From: Thiocystis violacea
GTDB lineage: Bacteria > Pseudomonadota > Gammaproteobacteria > Chromatiales > Chromatiaceae
NCBI RefSeq assembly: GCF_016583575.1
Contig: NZ_NRRG01000051.1
Span: 1-33,992, forward strand
DNA: 33,992 bases
Direction: 5' to 3'
Under the pieces are notes generated by a model. That model saw only the letters and a program-made list of their open reading frames with translations. It had not been told where the DNA came from and did no database searches. Below are positions 14,042 to 22,882 of the stretch, piece by piece. Each line of letters opens with the position of its first letter. Position 1 is the stretch's first letter. The position numbers and the translations under genes were made by a program.

Positions 14042-17000
14042 TCACGGCGCGCTCGTCGGTGCCGAGGCGAGGCCGGTCGCCGACTCCCCGCCCCGAATCG
14101 TCGCCAGCCGATCGACAACGATGGCGTAATCGATCCGCGCCGCGTTGTCACCGACCCCCTGGTGATAACTCTCGTTCGACGCATCCTTCGGCAGACCGGC
14201 CCAGAGCTTCGACAGGTTGTAGGCAAAGGTGTCGGTCGGCAGCGTTCCGTCCATCCAGTGATTGACGCCGGCATCCCGAGCCAGCACCAACGCCAGCCGG
14301 TCCTGCAAGGCCGGCGTGAACCGCTCGGACCCGGAGAGCCCCAACCGGTCGGTCAGATCCTCCAACGTCGACGGGATGAACTGATAGCGTCCGATGGCCG
14401 AGCCCCCATTGCCCGCGTCGAGCAACTGCCGCTGGAAGGCGCGGACCTCGTCCAGGGTCAGGGTCGACAGATCGACCTGGTCCTGGTCCACCTGGTTGTA
14501 CCAGGCATTGTAGTTGCCGTGCGACTCCGGAACGGCGATCAGATCGAGCAGTTGCCCGAAGCGCCCGTCGGTCGCACTCGGGTGCCTCAAAGGACCCGGC
14601 GCACTCGGCGGACCGAGCGTCCCGATCGCGGGAGGCCGATCCACGGGGGCGAGCGGCGTGCTTTGGTTGTACTGACCGATGAGGCGCAGATCCGTGTCGT
14701 CCCGTCCGACGACGGCGCGCTCGATCAAGGCCGCGACCGCCTCGCCCGAGGCGCCGGATTCCTCGATCACGGCGTGACGAGCGGCGACCTGTTCGGCGCT
14801 GGGCACGAAGGCGAAGAGGGTCGAGTCGGAGGCCTCGCGGTAGAGCGCGACCTGGGCCGGGGTGAGACCATAGCCCTCGATCCGCGCGAGGCGCGTGTCG
14901 ATCATCGCGGCCCGCGCGGCGCTCCAGCCCGCCGTGCTGCCCGCGGCGGCGCGACCGGCCTCGATCGCATCGGCCACGCTCCCCCCAGTCGACAAGGTCT
15001 CCCCGAAGGCCCCGACCGCCTCGGCGATCTGGTGGCTCGCGCCCCCGGCACCCGCCATCGCCAGGGCGCCGGTCTCGGCCGCTCGGATCCAGACTCCGCC
15101 CATCTCCCGCTGGACGGTCTCGGCGGCTGGTCGCGGCAGCGAGACCCGATCGTCGATCTCCTCGCCGAGCCGCCGATGCTCAGCGGCGCGCAGGGCGTTC
15201 GTGCTGGCCCGGTGCTGCTGCGCCACAGCCTCCGCGCCCACGCTGGAGAACGACTCGACCGCGGCTGGAGCCTGTCCGAGCGTCCCGAGGGTGCCGTCGG
15301 CCGCGACCCGCTGCGTGGCGAGTCCGCTCGTGACCTCCTCCCCAGGGTCGTACAGTCCAGCGGCGAGGACGCGGGTCCGTGCTCCACCGAAGCCGGGCGC
15401 TGGCGTCGTAAGCCCGAACGATCCCTCGGGCGCGAGGGTCTCAGGGGGGCGCACGCCCACCAGCTCCGCGTAGATCCCTTGGGCCGCGGCTTCCGCCTGC
15501 CGTCTCTCCTCGGTGTTCATCGTATCGGCGCGTGCCCCGCCGTAGAACCCCAGTAGCAGCCCCATGCCGGCCATGGCACGGGCTTGCTGACGGTCGCCCA
15601 CCACGCCACCAGCCATGAGGGCATCCGCCTGGTGGGCCGTATCGCCCGCGAGCCCGAAGCGATCGAGGGTTTGCTCCAGGCGTTCATGGAGTGCCGGATG
15701 GGCCAGAAGCAGACCAGACGTCTCGACCGCACCGAAGCTCCCGCTGGTCCCGTACTGGTGTGCGAACTGCGCCGCACGTTCGACCGTGCTCGAGGTGCTC
15801 AGGACATCCTGGGCCTGGCGGCCGAGTTGCGCCGATTCCGTCCGGCTTAATCCGTTGGTGTACGTCTCCGCGTGGCCGTGGGAAAGGTCATACGCCAACC
15901 CTTCCGAAAAGCTCGCCTGCAGGCGATGATCGGTCGAGACCCGCTGCGCGATCGCCATTCCGATCTCGCTGGCCTGGGCATCCGTGACGTTGTATTCCTG
16001 CTGAAGTCGCCCAGCCAACTCGGCTCCCAGCGACTTGACCGCTGGCGGCGTTCGCGCTCCCACTTTCAGCGCCGCGCTCAGTAACGTCCCGTACTCATCC
16101 TTACTCAGATTCGAATTCTTGAAGCTTCGGGACAGTTCTTCCGCCGTGCTCAAAACCACCGCATCCGCCCGACTGTACGAGGCGTCCAACCGCTGCCCGA
16201 GCGCGTACTGCAAACTGGTCTGATGATTGGCCGCCGCCGAACTCGCCAGCGCCTGACTGAGCGAAGAGCTGAAGCTCTCCTGCGCCTGCTCGGCACTCTG
16301 CTCGGCCGAGCGCAGCGTCGTCTGCGCCGACTGTCCGAGGTTGAACGACCACAGCAGCCCCGCCGCTCCTGGGGCCACCGTACCACCGAGCGCGGTGCGC
16401 TGGAGCAGCGGCCCCACCGTCCCGGCCGCCTGCGGCTGGAGGACATCGGGCGAGGTGAGCCGCTCGTTGACGTGATCCCCGCTCTGCAACCGACCGGCCA
16501 GGTGGGTGGCGGTGATGGCGCTGCCGTAGATCAGCATCAGACTGATCGCCGGGGTCGAGGCGACCAGCATCCCGCCGGTAGCCAAATAGTCCTGCAGCAG
16601 CAGATCGCTCTCGTAGAGGGCACGAAAGGACGGCAGGATCACCCCGGCCTGATCCGACAGGGCCTCGAACGCGCGCTGCGCCGCCAGGATCAGATAAAGG
16701 TTGGTGATCGCCAGGATCGGCAGCCAGAGCTGGATCCACAGGCCGAAGATCAGATAGCGCCCGACCATGGCGATGCCGATGGGTCCCAAGGCCACGGCAA
16801 AGGCCATGAAGGGACCGATGGCGAAGATGAAGCCCTCGAAGAAGGTCATCATGGGGCGCATGATGCGCCCGAACAGCGACGGCTCGGTCGCCCACTGGCC
16901 GTTGCGCTGCTGAATCGCCTGGCTGGTCTGCAAGGCGGCATTCCATTGACCGATGTCGTTGTAGTGCTGGATTACCCCGCGCTCGAGCATCGGCAGGATC

Positions 17001-17845
17001 GCTGTCATCACCATGTACTGCTGGGCCTCGACCGTGTCCTGAGCCAGTGTCGTCAGCGCCGCACGCACCCGGCTGTCGACCGAGCCGCTGTCGATCCCGA
17101 GCTTGGCGGCCACCGCCTGCTTGAACTTGGGCAGGAAGGCCGCCGTGGTGTAGGCCGAGAGGCGCCCGTAGGCGTCGACACAGGTCAGCTCCTCGGGCGT
17201 CTCGGCGAGGATCAGCTTGGTGGTGCCGGTGACGATTGGCGTCTGCAAGGCGGCGTCCAGGGTCGTCGCCTGCAGCACCGTGTCCATGGTCGTGCCATTG
17301 ATGCGCCGGTCGACCGCATAGAGCACGCAGTCGGCGACATAGTTGCGCCAGGACTGCTCGACATCGGCCCCGGCGGTCGGGCTGTTGGCCTGCCCCGTCG
17401 TCAGGCGCGACAAGGCCGTCTTGCGCACCGTCGCCATCACCTGCAGGGCATCGGCGAAGCCGTGCTCGGTCATGGAGGGTGTCTGAAACGCCTGCTCGAA
17501 CAGCCGGGTGAGCCCGTAGCCCAGATTGGACACCGCCGAGCCCACCACCGCCGGCCCCAGGGGCACGTTGTCGACCACCCGCGCCGAGCCCGAATAGGCC
17601 CCTTCGATCGTCACCGAGACCTTGGGTACGAACAGCAGCGAATAGAGCACGAAGGACACCAGCAGGCCCTGAAAGCGGATGCTTTGCGCGCCCTGGAGCA
17701 GCCCCTGAAAGGCGATGATCAGGGTTCCGAGCAGAAAACCGATGCCGACGAAGCGCGTGAAGCTGTCGGCGCCGAAGAGCATGGCGACGGCGTTGAGCAC
17801 CTGCTCCAGGAACGCGGGGTCACCGATGGAATAGATGGTCCACAT
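14042..17845 (-). CDS. traG: F-type TraG mating-pair stabilisation protein with C-terminal lysozyme-like domain
   Basis: 1267 residues. The N-terminal half is the TraG_N inner-membrane domain. It has hydrophobic segments near residues 30-80 and a cluster at about 330-450 including FFEGFIFAIGPFMAFAVAL, GLWIQLWLPILAITNLYLI and TPAISLMLIYGSAITATHL. A long Ala/Glu/Gln-rich, probably coiled periplasmic region follows (about 500-1050). Residues about 1100-1250 add a domain resembling phage-lambda endolysin (GH104-like): ESHGNYNAW with candidate catalytic E1107, SAIGRYQFIPSTL, ALQDRLALVL and NLSKLWAGLP. F-plasmid TraG acts in mating-pair stabilisation and entry exclusion. The lysozyme-like tail is an addition that would let the protein open peptidoglycan. 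It lies 111 bases after traH. Confidence 0.88.
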   Translation of the reverse strand: MWTIYSIGDPAFLEQVLNAVAMLFGADSFTRFVGIGFLLGTLIIAFQGLLQGAQSIRFQGLLVSFVLYSLLFVPKVSVTIEGAYSGSARVVDNVPLGPAVVGSAVSNLGYGLTRLFEQAFQTPSMTEHGFADALQVMATVRKTALSRLTTGQANSPTAGADVEQSWRNYVADCVLYAVDRRINGTTMDTVLQATTLDAALQTPIVTGTTKLILAETPEELTCVDAYGRLSAYTTAAFLPKFKQAVAAKLGIDSGSVDSRVRAALTTLAQDTVEAQQYMVMTAILPMLERGVIQHYNDIGQWNAALQTSQAIQQRNGQWATEPSLFGRIMRPMMTFFEGFIFAIGPFMAFAVALGPIGIAMVGRYLIFGLWIQLWLPILAITNLYLILAAQRAFEALSDQAGVILPSFRALYESDLLLQDYLATGGMLVASTPAISLMLIYGSAITATHLAGRLQSGDHVNERLTSPDVLQPQAAGTVGPLLQRTALGGTVAPGAAGLLWSFNLGQSAQTTLRSAEQSAEQAQESFSSSLSQALASSAAANHQTSLQYALGQRLDASYSRADAVVLSTAEELSRSFKNSNLSKDEYGTLLSAALKVGARTPPAVKSLGAELAGRLQQEYNVTDAQASEIGMAIAQRVSTDHRLQASFSEGLAYDLSHGHAETYTNGLSRTESAQLGRQAQDVLSTSSTVERAAQFAHQYGTSGSFGAVETSGLLLAHPALHERLEQTLDRFGLAGDTAHQADALMAGGVVGDRQQARAMAGMGLLLGFYGGARADTMNTEERRQAEAAAQGIYAELVGVRPPETLAPEGSFGLTTPAPGFGGARTRVLAAGLYDPGEEVTSGLATQRVAADGTLGTLGQAPAAVESFSSVGAEAVAQQHRASTNALRAAEHRRLGEEIDDRVSLPRPAAETVQREMGGVWIRAAETGALAMAGAGGASHQIAEAVGAFGETLSTGGSVADAIEAGRAAAGSTAGWSAARAAMIDTRLARIEGYGLTPAQVALYREASDSTLFAFVPSAEQVAARHAVIEESGASGEAVAALIERAVVGRDDTDLRLIGQYNQSTPLAPVDRPPAIGTLGPPSAPGPLRHPSATDGRFGQLLDLIAVPESHGNYNAWYNQVDQDQVDLSTLTLDEVRAFQRQLLDAGNGGSAIGRYQFIPSTLEDLTDRLGLSGSERFTPALQDRLALVLARDAGVNHWMDGTLPTDTFAYNLSKLWAGLPKDASNESYHQGVGDNAARIDYAIVVDRLATIRGGESATGLASAPTSAP

Positions 17846-17956
17846 ACCGGAGCGCCTCCCAAGGGTTGAGGTGGACGAAATGGGGATACCGTGCCGATGG
17901 GGCGGACGCGGGACGACGGCCGGGCGAAAGCCCGCTCGCGGCGCGCCGGCCGCGAC

Positions 17957-19432
17957 TCAGGGCGCGGCGTCCGTCTCGACCGCCGCCTCGCCCGGCGCCG
18001 CCTGGGTCAGATCCAGGTAGCTCGGCGCCTTGTACTGGGCGAGCAGGTTGCGGTAGGTCTCCAGCAGCTCGTTGGGATTGCCATAGCGCTGCGCCAAGGC
18101 GCTGGACTCGGTCCAGATGTCCTCACGGACCGCATCCAGATGCTGGAGCAGTTGAGTGGTGTGGGTGTGCTGGAGGCTCCCGGTCGCCAGCCGCACGCTG
18201 CTCAGCAGGTCGCGCACCAGGGTCTGGAGCATCTCCACCGCGAGCATGGGCACGGCGCGGTCGGCGAAGCCCTGGGCCATGCCGGGCTCCAGACGCGCCA
18301 GGGTGCGCAGACCGCCGCCGAGTCCGAGCGGGGCGTGCTCCATGAAACCCTTCTCCTCGGCGCTCAGTTCCTCGACGCCGAGGCGGAATTTGTCGATCAG
18401 CCCGACCCGAGAGGGATCCCCGACCAGGAGGGCACGCACACGCGGGATCAGCCCTTCGAGTTCGATCTCGGCCTGGGTCGGCTCGCGACATTCCGAGCGC
18501 GAGGCACAGCGCCAGACCACGACGCGCTGGGTCTCCCCTTCCCCGCTCCCGTAGAGGAGATCGCTCACCGTCAGGGTCGGCGGCAGGAAGGCGGTCGGCA
18601 GGTTCACGCCGCCGTCGGGCGCCTCCTGCAGCCCGCCCTCGGCCGAGCCGACGACGAGGCTGCCGGTGAGACTCATGAGGGCCTCCAGCAGCGCCTGGTC
18701 ACCGTGGCTGTACCAGCCCTCGACCTCACTGTCAGTGAGGGCCTTCCACACCAGGTTCCCCTCGAACTGCTCGGCGGCCGCCGCCGGGACCTGCTCATAG
18801 ACGCTCTCCAGCGGTCCTTTGCCCGTGACGGTCGAGCGGTTCTCGAAGACATCGCCCAGCTCATAGAGATCGGCCATGAGGCTCGCCTCCCCCACCCGCT
18901 TGCCGGTCAGCGCCGAGGCGGTGTCGTTGACGAGGCCCTGGGCGAGCTGACAGGAGTTGGCCGAGAGGGCATTGATCTGGGCGACCTTCTTCTGCAACTG
19001 CTCGATGATCTCGGCGGCAGAGGGGGCCATGGTGGTCAGCGCCAACTGGAAGGCATAGCCGGCGGCATTGGAGGCAATCGACCGCAGCAGGTTGGTGAAC
19101 TGTTCGACGTTGATGAAGGAGAAGGAGCCGCCGAACAGATCGATCCCGCCGCAGCCGGCCTCGAACGACGGCGGGACGAAGGAGACCGGATGGGCGTCGA
19201 CGATGCGGTTGCGCGACACCACCGACCCGGCCGACAGCACCCCGCGCCGCTGTCCCAGGTGCGCGGTTGGCGCGGTGACGTTGACCAGGGTGCCGAACAT
19301 CGCCTCCATCTCGTCATCGAGGTCGGCGTGGACCGTGTTCGCCCAGAGACAGAGACTCACCGGGATCAAGAGCACACGCGTAGCCAGACGGGAATGGCGA
19401 TAACGGACATGGGAGCACATAGCGAATCTCAT
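17957..19432 (-). CDS. traH: F-type conjugation protein TraH
   Basis: 491 residues. The TraH signature AGCGGIDLFGGSFSFIN near residue 85 is followed by a block similar to F TraH: SNAAGYAFQLALTTMAP, then INALSANSCQLAQGL. A signal peptide (VLLIPVSLCLWANTVHA) leads to a periplasmic or outer-membrane-associated product that helps assemble and retract the pilus with TraF and TraW-like partners. The ATG at 19432 overlaps the traF stop (ATGA). An alternative ATG at 19420 has GAG seven bases upstream and also keeps the signal peptide. The order traF-traH-traG is that of F-like transfer regions. Confidence 0.9.
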   Translation of the reverse strand: MRFAMCSHVRYRHSRLATRVLLIPVSLCLWANTVHADLDDEMEAMFGTLVNVTAPTAHLGQRRGVLSAGSVVSRNRIVDAHPVSFVPPSFEAGCGGIDLFGGSFSFINVEQFTNLLRSIASNAAGYAFQLALTTMAPSAAEIIEQLQKKVAQINALSANSCQLAQGLVNDTASALTGKRVGEASLMADLYELGDVFENRSTVTGKGPLESVYEQVPAAAAEQFEGNLVWKALTDSEVEGWYSHGDQALLEALMSLTGSLVVGSAEGGLQEAPDGGVNLPTAFLPPTLTVSDLLYGSGEGETQRVVVWRCASRSECREPTQAEIELEGLIPRVRALLVGDPSRVGLIDKFRLGVEELSAEEKGFMEHAPLGLGGGLRTLARLEPGMAQGFADRAVPMLAVEMLQTLVRDLLSSVRLATGSLQHTHTTQLLQHLDAVREDIWTESSALAQRYGNPNELLETYRNLLAQYKAPSYLDLTQAAPGEAAVETDAAP

Positions 19433-20484
19433 TCGGATGGTCCGGGTGCGGGCGAAGCCGAAAGCCCCTCGCCCGCCACGCGGGCGCGCAGCCACTCCAG
19501 AAAGGTGTCCGGATCCTCGGACACGCCGAGCGGCGCCTCCGAACCCCAGTCGAGACTCAGCTCGGCGACGATGGGCCGGGTGCGCGCATAGGCCGCCTCA
19601 TCGATCCAACCGGCCTCATGGGCGGCACGCAGCAGCCGCTGCTCCAGATCGCTCAGGGACACAAGCCCCTGGGCGATCGGCACGATCCCGTCGGGCGGAC
19701 GGACCAGGAACAGGGCCGGGGTGGAGACGACGCCGAGTCGGGCGGCCTGTCCCAGGTCTCGGCGATAGTCCGCGAACAGCCCGTTCGGCAGCGCTCGGCC
19801 ATCAAGGGCGATCGCCTGTACGCGCAAGCCGGTCTGCGCGCTCAGCAAGCGCAGAACCGGGGCCTGGGCCGCGCAGTAGGGACAATCCGCGCGGTAGAAA
19901 AACCAGAGTCCCGCCGCGTCGGAGAGCGCCTTCAACGCCGCCGCGCGCTGCTGGCCGGCGACACGGTTGAGAAGATTGGCGTAATTGCCCACCGGCCGGC
20001 GGGTCGTCTCGTCGAGATAGGGATCGCTCTGGACCACGCGCTGATAGACCTCGGTGAAGCGCGACGCCTTGTCGAGCGCGAGGCGCTGCAAATAGAGATA
20101 GAGCGCCACCTTGGTCGGACTCGGATCGTCGATGGCCTGCCGCTGATAGCGCTCCAGATTGGCGCGCAACCAGGCGGCCGAGAGCGGAGCGGGCTCGGGC
20201 GGTTGCGGTTGCGCGGCGCTGTCCTGGGTCGCCGGCTCCGCCGTCTCGGTCACCGCGGGCGGCGGCTCTGGCTCTGGCTCTGGTTGCGTTGCGGGCGCTG
20301 GAACCTCCAGCGGCTCCGGGGCATACCAGAACCAGCCCTCGGCGCCCCGCTCGTAGAACCGCGCCACTTCGGCCGCTGTCGCCGGGCGCATGAGGCTGCC
20401 CAGCAGCAGGAGTGCGAGCCCACCGATGGTGCTAGGCGGCACACGCCTGGTCGTCCAGCCGAGCGCGCCGTACCTGGGGCTCAT
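19429..20484 (-). CDS. traF: F-type conjugation protein TraF, thioredoxin-like with CPYC
   Basis: 351 residues. A signal or anchor segment (GGLALLLLGSLMRPATAA) leads to an export-type N-terminus. The stretch at about 60-100 is Pro/Glu-rich, built of PEPEP-like repeats, and likely spans the periplasm. The C-terminal half is the TraF (PF13728) thioredoxin-like fold with FFYRADCPYCAAQAPVL (C201, C204) and a cis-Pro-type loop at VVSTPALFLV. F-plasmid TraF is known to lack the CxxC pair. Here it is present, so the protein could form or shuffle disulfides in TraH or other transfer proteins. The ATG at 20484 overlaps the stop of the M23 gene (ATGA). Confidence 0.92.
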   Translation of the reverse strand: MSPRYGALGWTTRRVPPSTIGGLALLLLGSLMRPATAAEVARFYERGAEGWFWYAPEPLEVPAPATQPEPEPEPPPAVTETAEPATQDSAAQPQPPEPAPLSAAWLRANLERYQRQAIDDPSPTKVALYLYLQRLALDKASRFTEVYQRVVQSDPYLDETTRRPVGNYANLLNRVAGQQRAAALKALSDAAGLWFFYRADCPYCAAQAPVLRLLSAQTGLRVQAIALDGRALPNGLFADYRRDLGQAARLGVVSTPALFLVRPPDGIVPIAQGLVSLSDLEQRLLRAAHEAGWIDEAAYARTRPIVAELSLDWGSEAPLGVSEDPDTFLEWLRARVAGEGLSASPAPGPSE

Positions 20485-21158
20485 CCGTCGGCTCCATCGG
20501 GCACGGGTCGACGCCGCGCCAAGGGCTGTCCGGAGCTCGCGGCCAGGCGCGTCAACGGATCGATTGGCCGCCCGTGACGACGGATCTCGAAATGCAGATG
20601 CGCTCCGGTGGAACGTCCCGTCGAGCCCACCAGGGCGAGGATCTCGCCCGCCTCGACGACTCGCTCGGGCGCCACGAGCGCGCGTTGGAGATGGCCATAG
20701 CGCGTCGTCCAGCCCGCGCCATGCTCCAGCTCGACGAGGTGGCCGTAGCCACCGGCCCAACCGGCGCTTCGCACCCGACCCGCGGCGACGGCACGCACGG
20801 GCGTGCCGGGCGGTGCCGCCAGATCGATCCCCGCATGGAAGCGTCGATCCTGGGTGATGGGATGCCAACGCCATCCATAGCCCGAGGTCAGCCGGCCCCG
20901 GACGGGCCACAGCCAGCCGGCGGGCGCCGTCGACGCAACCGCCGATCGCGCCGGCGCCGGTTCGGCCCGAATGAGGCGGATGGCCCTGACCGCGGTGTCC
21001 CGATCGCGCGTGACGAGTCGAATCCGCGGCGGCGCCGGCGGATCGACCCCCGGCCCGGCCGCATGGACCGTCGCGAGCGTCGGCGACGCCCCGGCGATAC
21101 CGACCGCCAGCGCCGCCCGCAGGATCAACCGACGCCGCGAGGCGGTGGCACCCGGCAT
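20481..21158 (-). CDS. M23-family (LytM-like) metalloendopeptidase
   Basis: 225 residues. The N-terminus has a twin-arginine-like pattern SRRRLIL before a hydrophobic stretch ending ATVHA, so export by Tat is likely. The M23 domain occupies about 85-205: GYGWRWHPI, RRFHAGIDLAAPPGTPV with the HxxxD zinc ligands, YGHLVELEHG, TRYGHL, VGSTGRSTGAHLHFEI with the HxH ligands, and GRPIDP. Such enzymes cut peptide cross-links in peptidoglycan. Located between an ICE gene and traF, it probably opens the wall for the transfer channel. It starts 6 bases after the DUF2857 stop and overlaps traF by 4 bases. No strong ribosome binding site is visible, so coupling is likely. Confidence 0.93.
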   Translation of the reverse strand: MPGATASRRRLILRAALAVGIAGASPTLATVHAAGPGVDPPAPPRIRLVTRDRDTAVRAIRLIRAEPAPARSAVASTAPAGWLWPVRGRLTSGYGWRWHPITQDRRFHAGIDLAAPPGTPVRAVAAGRVRSAGWAGGYGHLVELEHGAGWTTRYGHLQRALVAPERVVEAGEILALVGSTGRSTGAHLHFEIRRHGRPIDPLTRLAASSGQPLARRRPVPDGADG

Positions 21159-21164
21159 GCGGCG

Positions 21165-21785
21165 CTAGCACGCGTCGCCGCCCGCTGACCGCGCGGCGAG
21201 CGCCGTCCCCGGCGGCGAGCGGTGCGGCAGGTACGTCGGTTCGGCCGCCCGCGCGTGCCGCTCGAGCGCCTGGCAGACCTGCCGGACCGTGACCTGCGCG
21301 CGGCGCGCGGTCTCTAGATAGCGCTCTCCCGAGGACCGATCGGCGGACCGATCCCAGTCACGCAGGATCCGATCTTCTTCCTCCGGGGTTGGCGTACGCG
21401 GACGTCCGCCCTTGGGCAGGTCGTCCGCGAGCCCGAGGAACTTGCGCTGCGCGCAGTAGTAGGTCGCGTTCCAGCCATAGATCTCGATCATCAGCTGACG
21501 CGGCGCGCCGGCGCGCAGCAGTGCCTGCTGGGTCTCGCGCAGTCGCTGCTGCTCGGCCACGCGCTGGATCGCGATCCGCGACTGCGCCTGATCGATGTCG
21601 ATGCGCAGCGCGATGAAATGCTCCGCGACGTTGAAGAGGTAATGCAGATCGCGACTGGGCAGCGCTTCGAGAAAGCGGATCTGTTCCCAACCGAATCCCA
21701 GCGCCAGGACGCGCTCGAAATGGCCTTCGTGAATCTGCTCGACGACGAACTGCAGAATGACATCCGCGGGACAGGGTTTGCTCAT
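21165..21785 (-). CDS. DUF2857-type integrative-conjugative-element protein
   Basis: 206 residues. The block LQFVVEQIHEGHFERVLALG, then LEALPSRDLHYLFNVAEHF and ALRIDIDQAQSRIAIQR, resembles DUF2857, a family found in conjugative elements next to TIGR03761-type genes. The C-terminal part is basic with a helix-turn-helix-like stretch (ARRAQVTVRQVCQALERH), so DNA binding is possible. The ATG at 21785 has AGG five bases upstream. A longer reading from 21959 would overlap the upstream stop by an ATGA but adds 58 Arg/Pro-rich residues unlike the family, so I prefer the short form. Function is unknown; regulation or replication of the element is inferred from context. Confidence 0.65.
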   Translation of the reverse strand: MSKPCPADVILQFVVEQIHEGHFERVLALGFGWEQIRFLEALPSRDLHYLFNVAEHFIALRIDIDQAQSRIAIQRVAEQQRLRETQQALLRAGAPRQLMIEIYGWNATYYCAQRKFLGLADDLPKGGRPRTPTPEEEDRILRDWDRSADRSSGERYLETARRAQVTVRQVCQALERHARAAEPTYLPHRSPPGTALAARSAGGDAC

Positions 21786-21955
21786 AGGAACCTGATCTCC
21801 ATTCGTGCCATGAGGTCTCGACGGCCAACGCCGCGAGCGGTCTCGAACGCCCCCGGTAACGCCCGGTCTCTCCCGCCGGACGTCGCGGGCGACCATCGGA
21901 TGGCGCGCGCCGGCCGGGGCCGCTCGGGCGTGCGCCGGATGGGTGACCCCATCGT

Positions 21956-22660
21956 TCAAACGCGTTCCTCGCCGGGAGCCGGATCCTCGTCGCTGGCCTC
22001 CGTCTCCAGCCCCTCCTCCTCCTCGGGAACCGACACCAGTTCGCGCGCGGCCTCATCGACCGCCGCGCGCTGACCGCGCCGCTCGGCGGCCGCATAGGCG
22101 CGCCGGTGCAGCCCGATGAACTCCTGCCCCGCCCCGCCGATGCGGTGGCGCCACCGGAGGGCGACCGCCAGGCGCTCCTTGCTCGGCAGCAGGCCGGAGA
22201 GCCAAAGGGTGTCGAGCCCCATCAAGAACCGATCGAGCTCCTGGATGAGGTTGGCGTAGAGGGCGATGGCCGGCGAGGCCACATGGACGGTCGCGGTGAT
22301 CGGATGGGTGTAGCGCGGGCAGGTCTTGTCCAGGCCACGGTCGGCCAGCAGAACCCGCAGACGGGCGATCTCGCGCTGAAGCTCGTCGGCCAGTCCTTCG
22401 AGCCGCGCGCGGATCAGGGTTTCGACCCGCTCGGCCTCGTCGTCGTCGCCAACCAGGTGCAGGATCACCTCGATGCCGTAGAGGGCATGCACCGCCGGGC
22501 GAAATTCGCGATCGCGCAGCAGCCGGCGGGCGTATTCGCTCTGAATCCGCAGCCTCAGGTCGAAAACCGGACGGCTGTGGCGATAGGGCGACCGGGCGCG
22601 CGAGGAGACAAGCGCGGGCGCGCTCCGAGCGGTATCCAATGGCGTTTCGTCCGTCGACAT
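21956..22660 (-). CDS. AcaB/DUF1845-like (TIGR03761-type) ICE protein
   Basis: 234 residues from the ATG at 22660. The region FDLRLRIQSEYARRLLRDRE, then PRYTHPITATVHVASPAIAL and FLMGLDTLWLSGLLPSKERL, resembles the DUF1845/AcaB superfamily (PF08900), which includes the ICE family TIGR03761. That family pairs with DUF2857, as here. AcaB is a transcriptional regulator in IncC plasmids; whether this protein regulates transfer is unknown. The C-terminus is very acidic (EEEEGLETEASDEDP). Only a weak GGA precedes the start. The gap of 222 bases to the phytochelatin-synthase-like gene contains no gene I can see. Confidence 0.5.
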   Translation of the reverse strand: MSTDETPLDTARSAPALVSSRARSPYRHSRPVFDLRLRIQSEYARRLLRDREFRPAVHALYGIEVILHLVGDDDEAERVETLIRARLEGLADELQREIARLRVLLADRGLDKTCPRYTHPITATVHVASPAIALYANLIQELDRFLMGLDTLWLSGLLPSKERLAVALRWRHRIGGAGQEFIGLHRRAYAAAERRGQRAAVDEAARELVSVPEEEEGLETEASDEDPAPGEERV

Positions 22661-22882
22661 CGTGAAGATCCGTCCGAGTTGTGCGATAAGGGCCGGCCGT
22701 CGAGCCGGGACGGACACGCCTGAGACGCCTCCGTCCACGCCCGCTCCAGGTCGCCATGCGGCGATCGAGTCGAAAGCGATTTTTGACGTGACGACAGGGC
22801 CTTGCAATCGATTAACGGTCCCTCCGCGGGGATACGGTTTTCCGGGGTCAAGCGCCTTGCGGGCGTCGGTCAGGCCGCCGTC

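Noticed and set aside
13994-19591. Long rightward open frames of up to about 566 codons opposite traG, traH and traF
   Set aside because: They are antisense to well-supported genes, are rich in Arg, Gly, Gln and His with no family motif, and are typical of GC-rich DNA.
21786-21959. 58-residue N-terminal extension of the DUF2857 protein with an ATGA overlap
   Set aside because: The extension is Arg/Pro-rich and unlike the family; the ATG at 21785 has a good ribosome binding site. The overlap may be chance.
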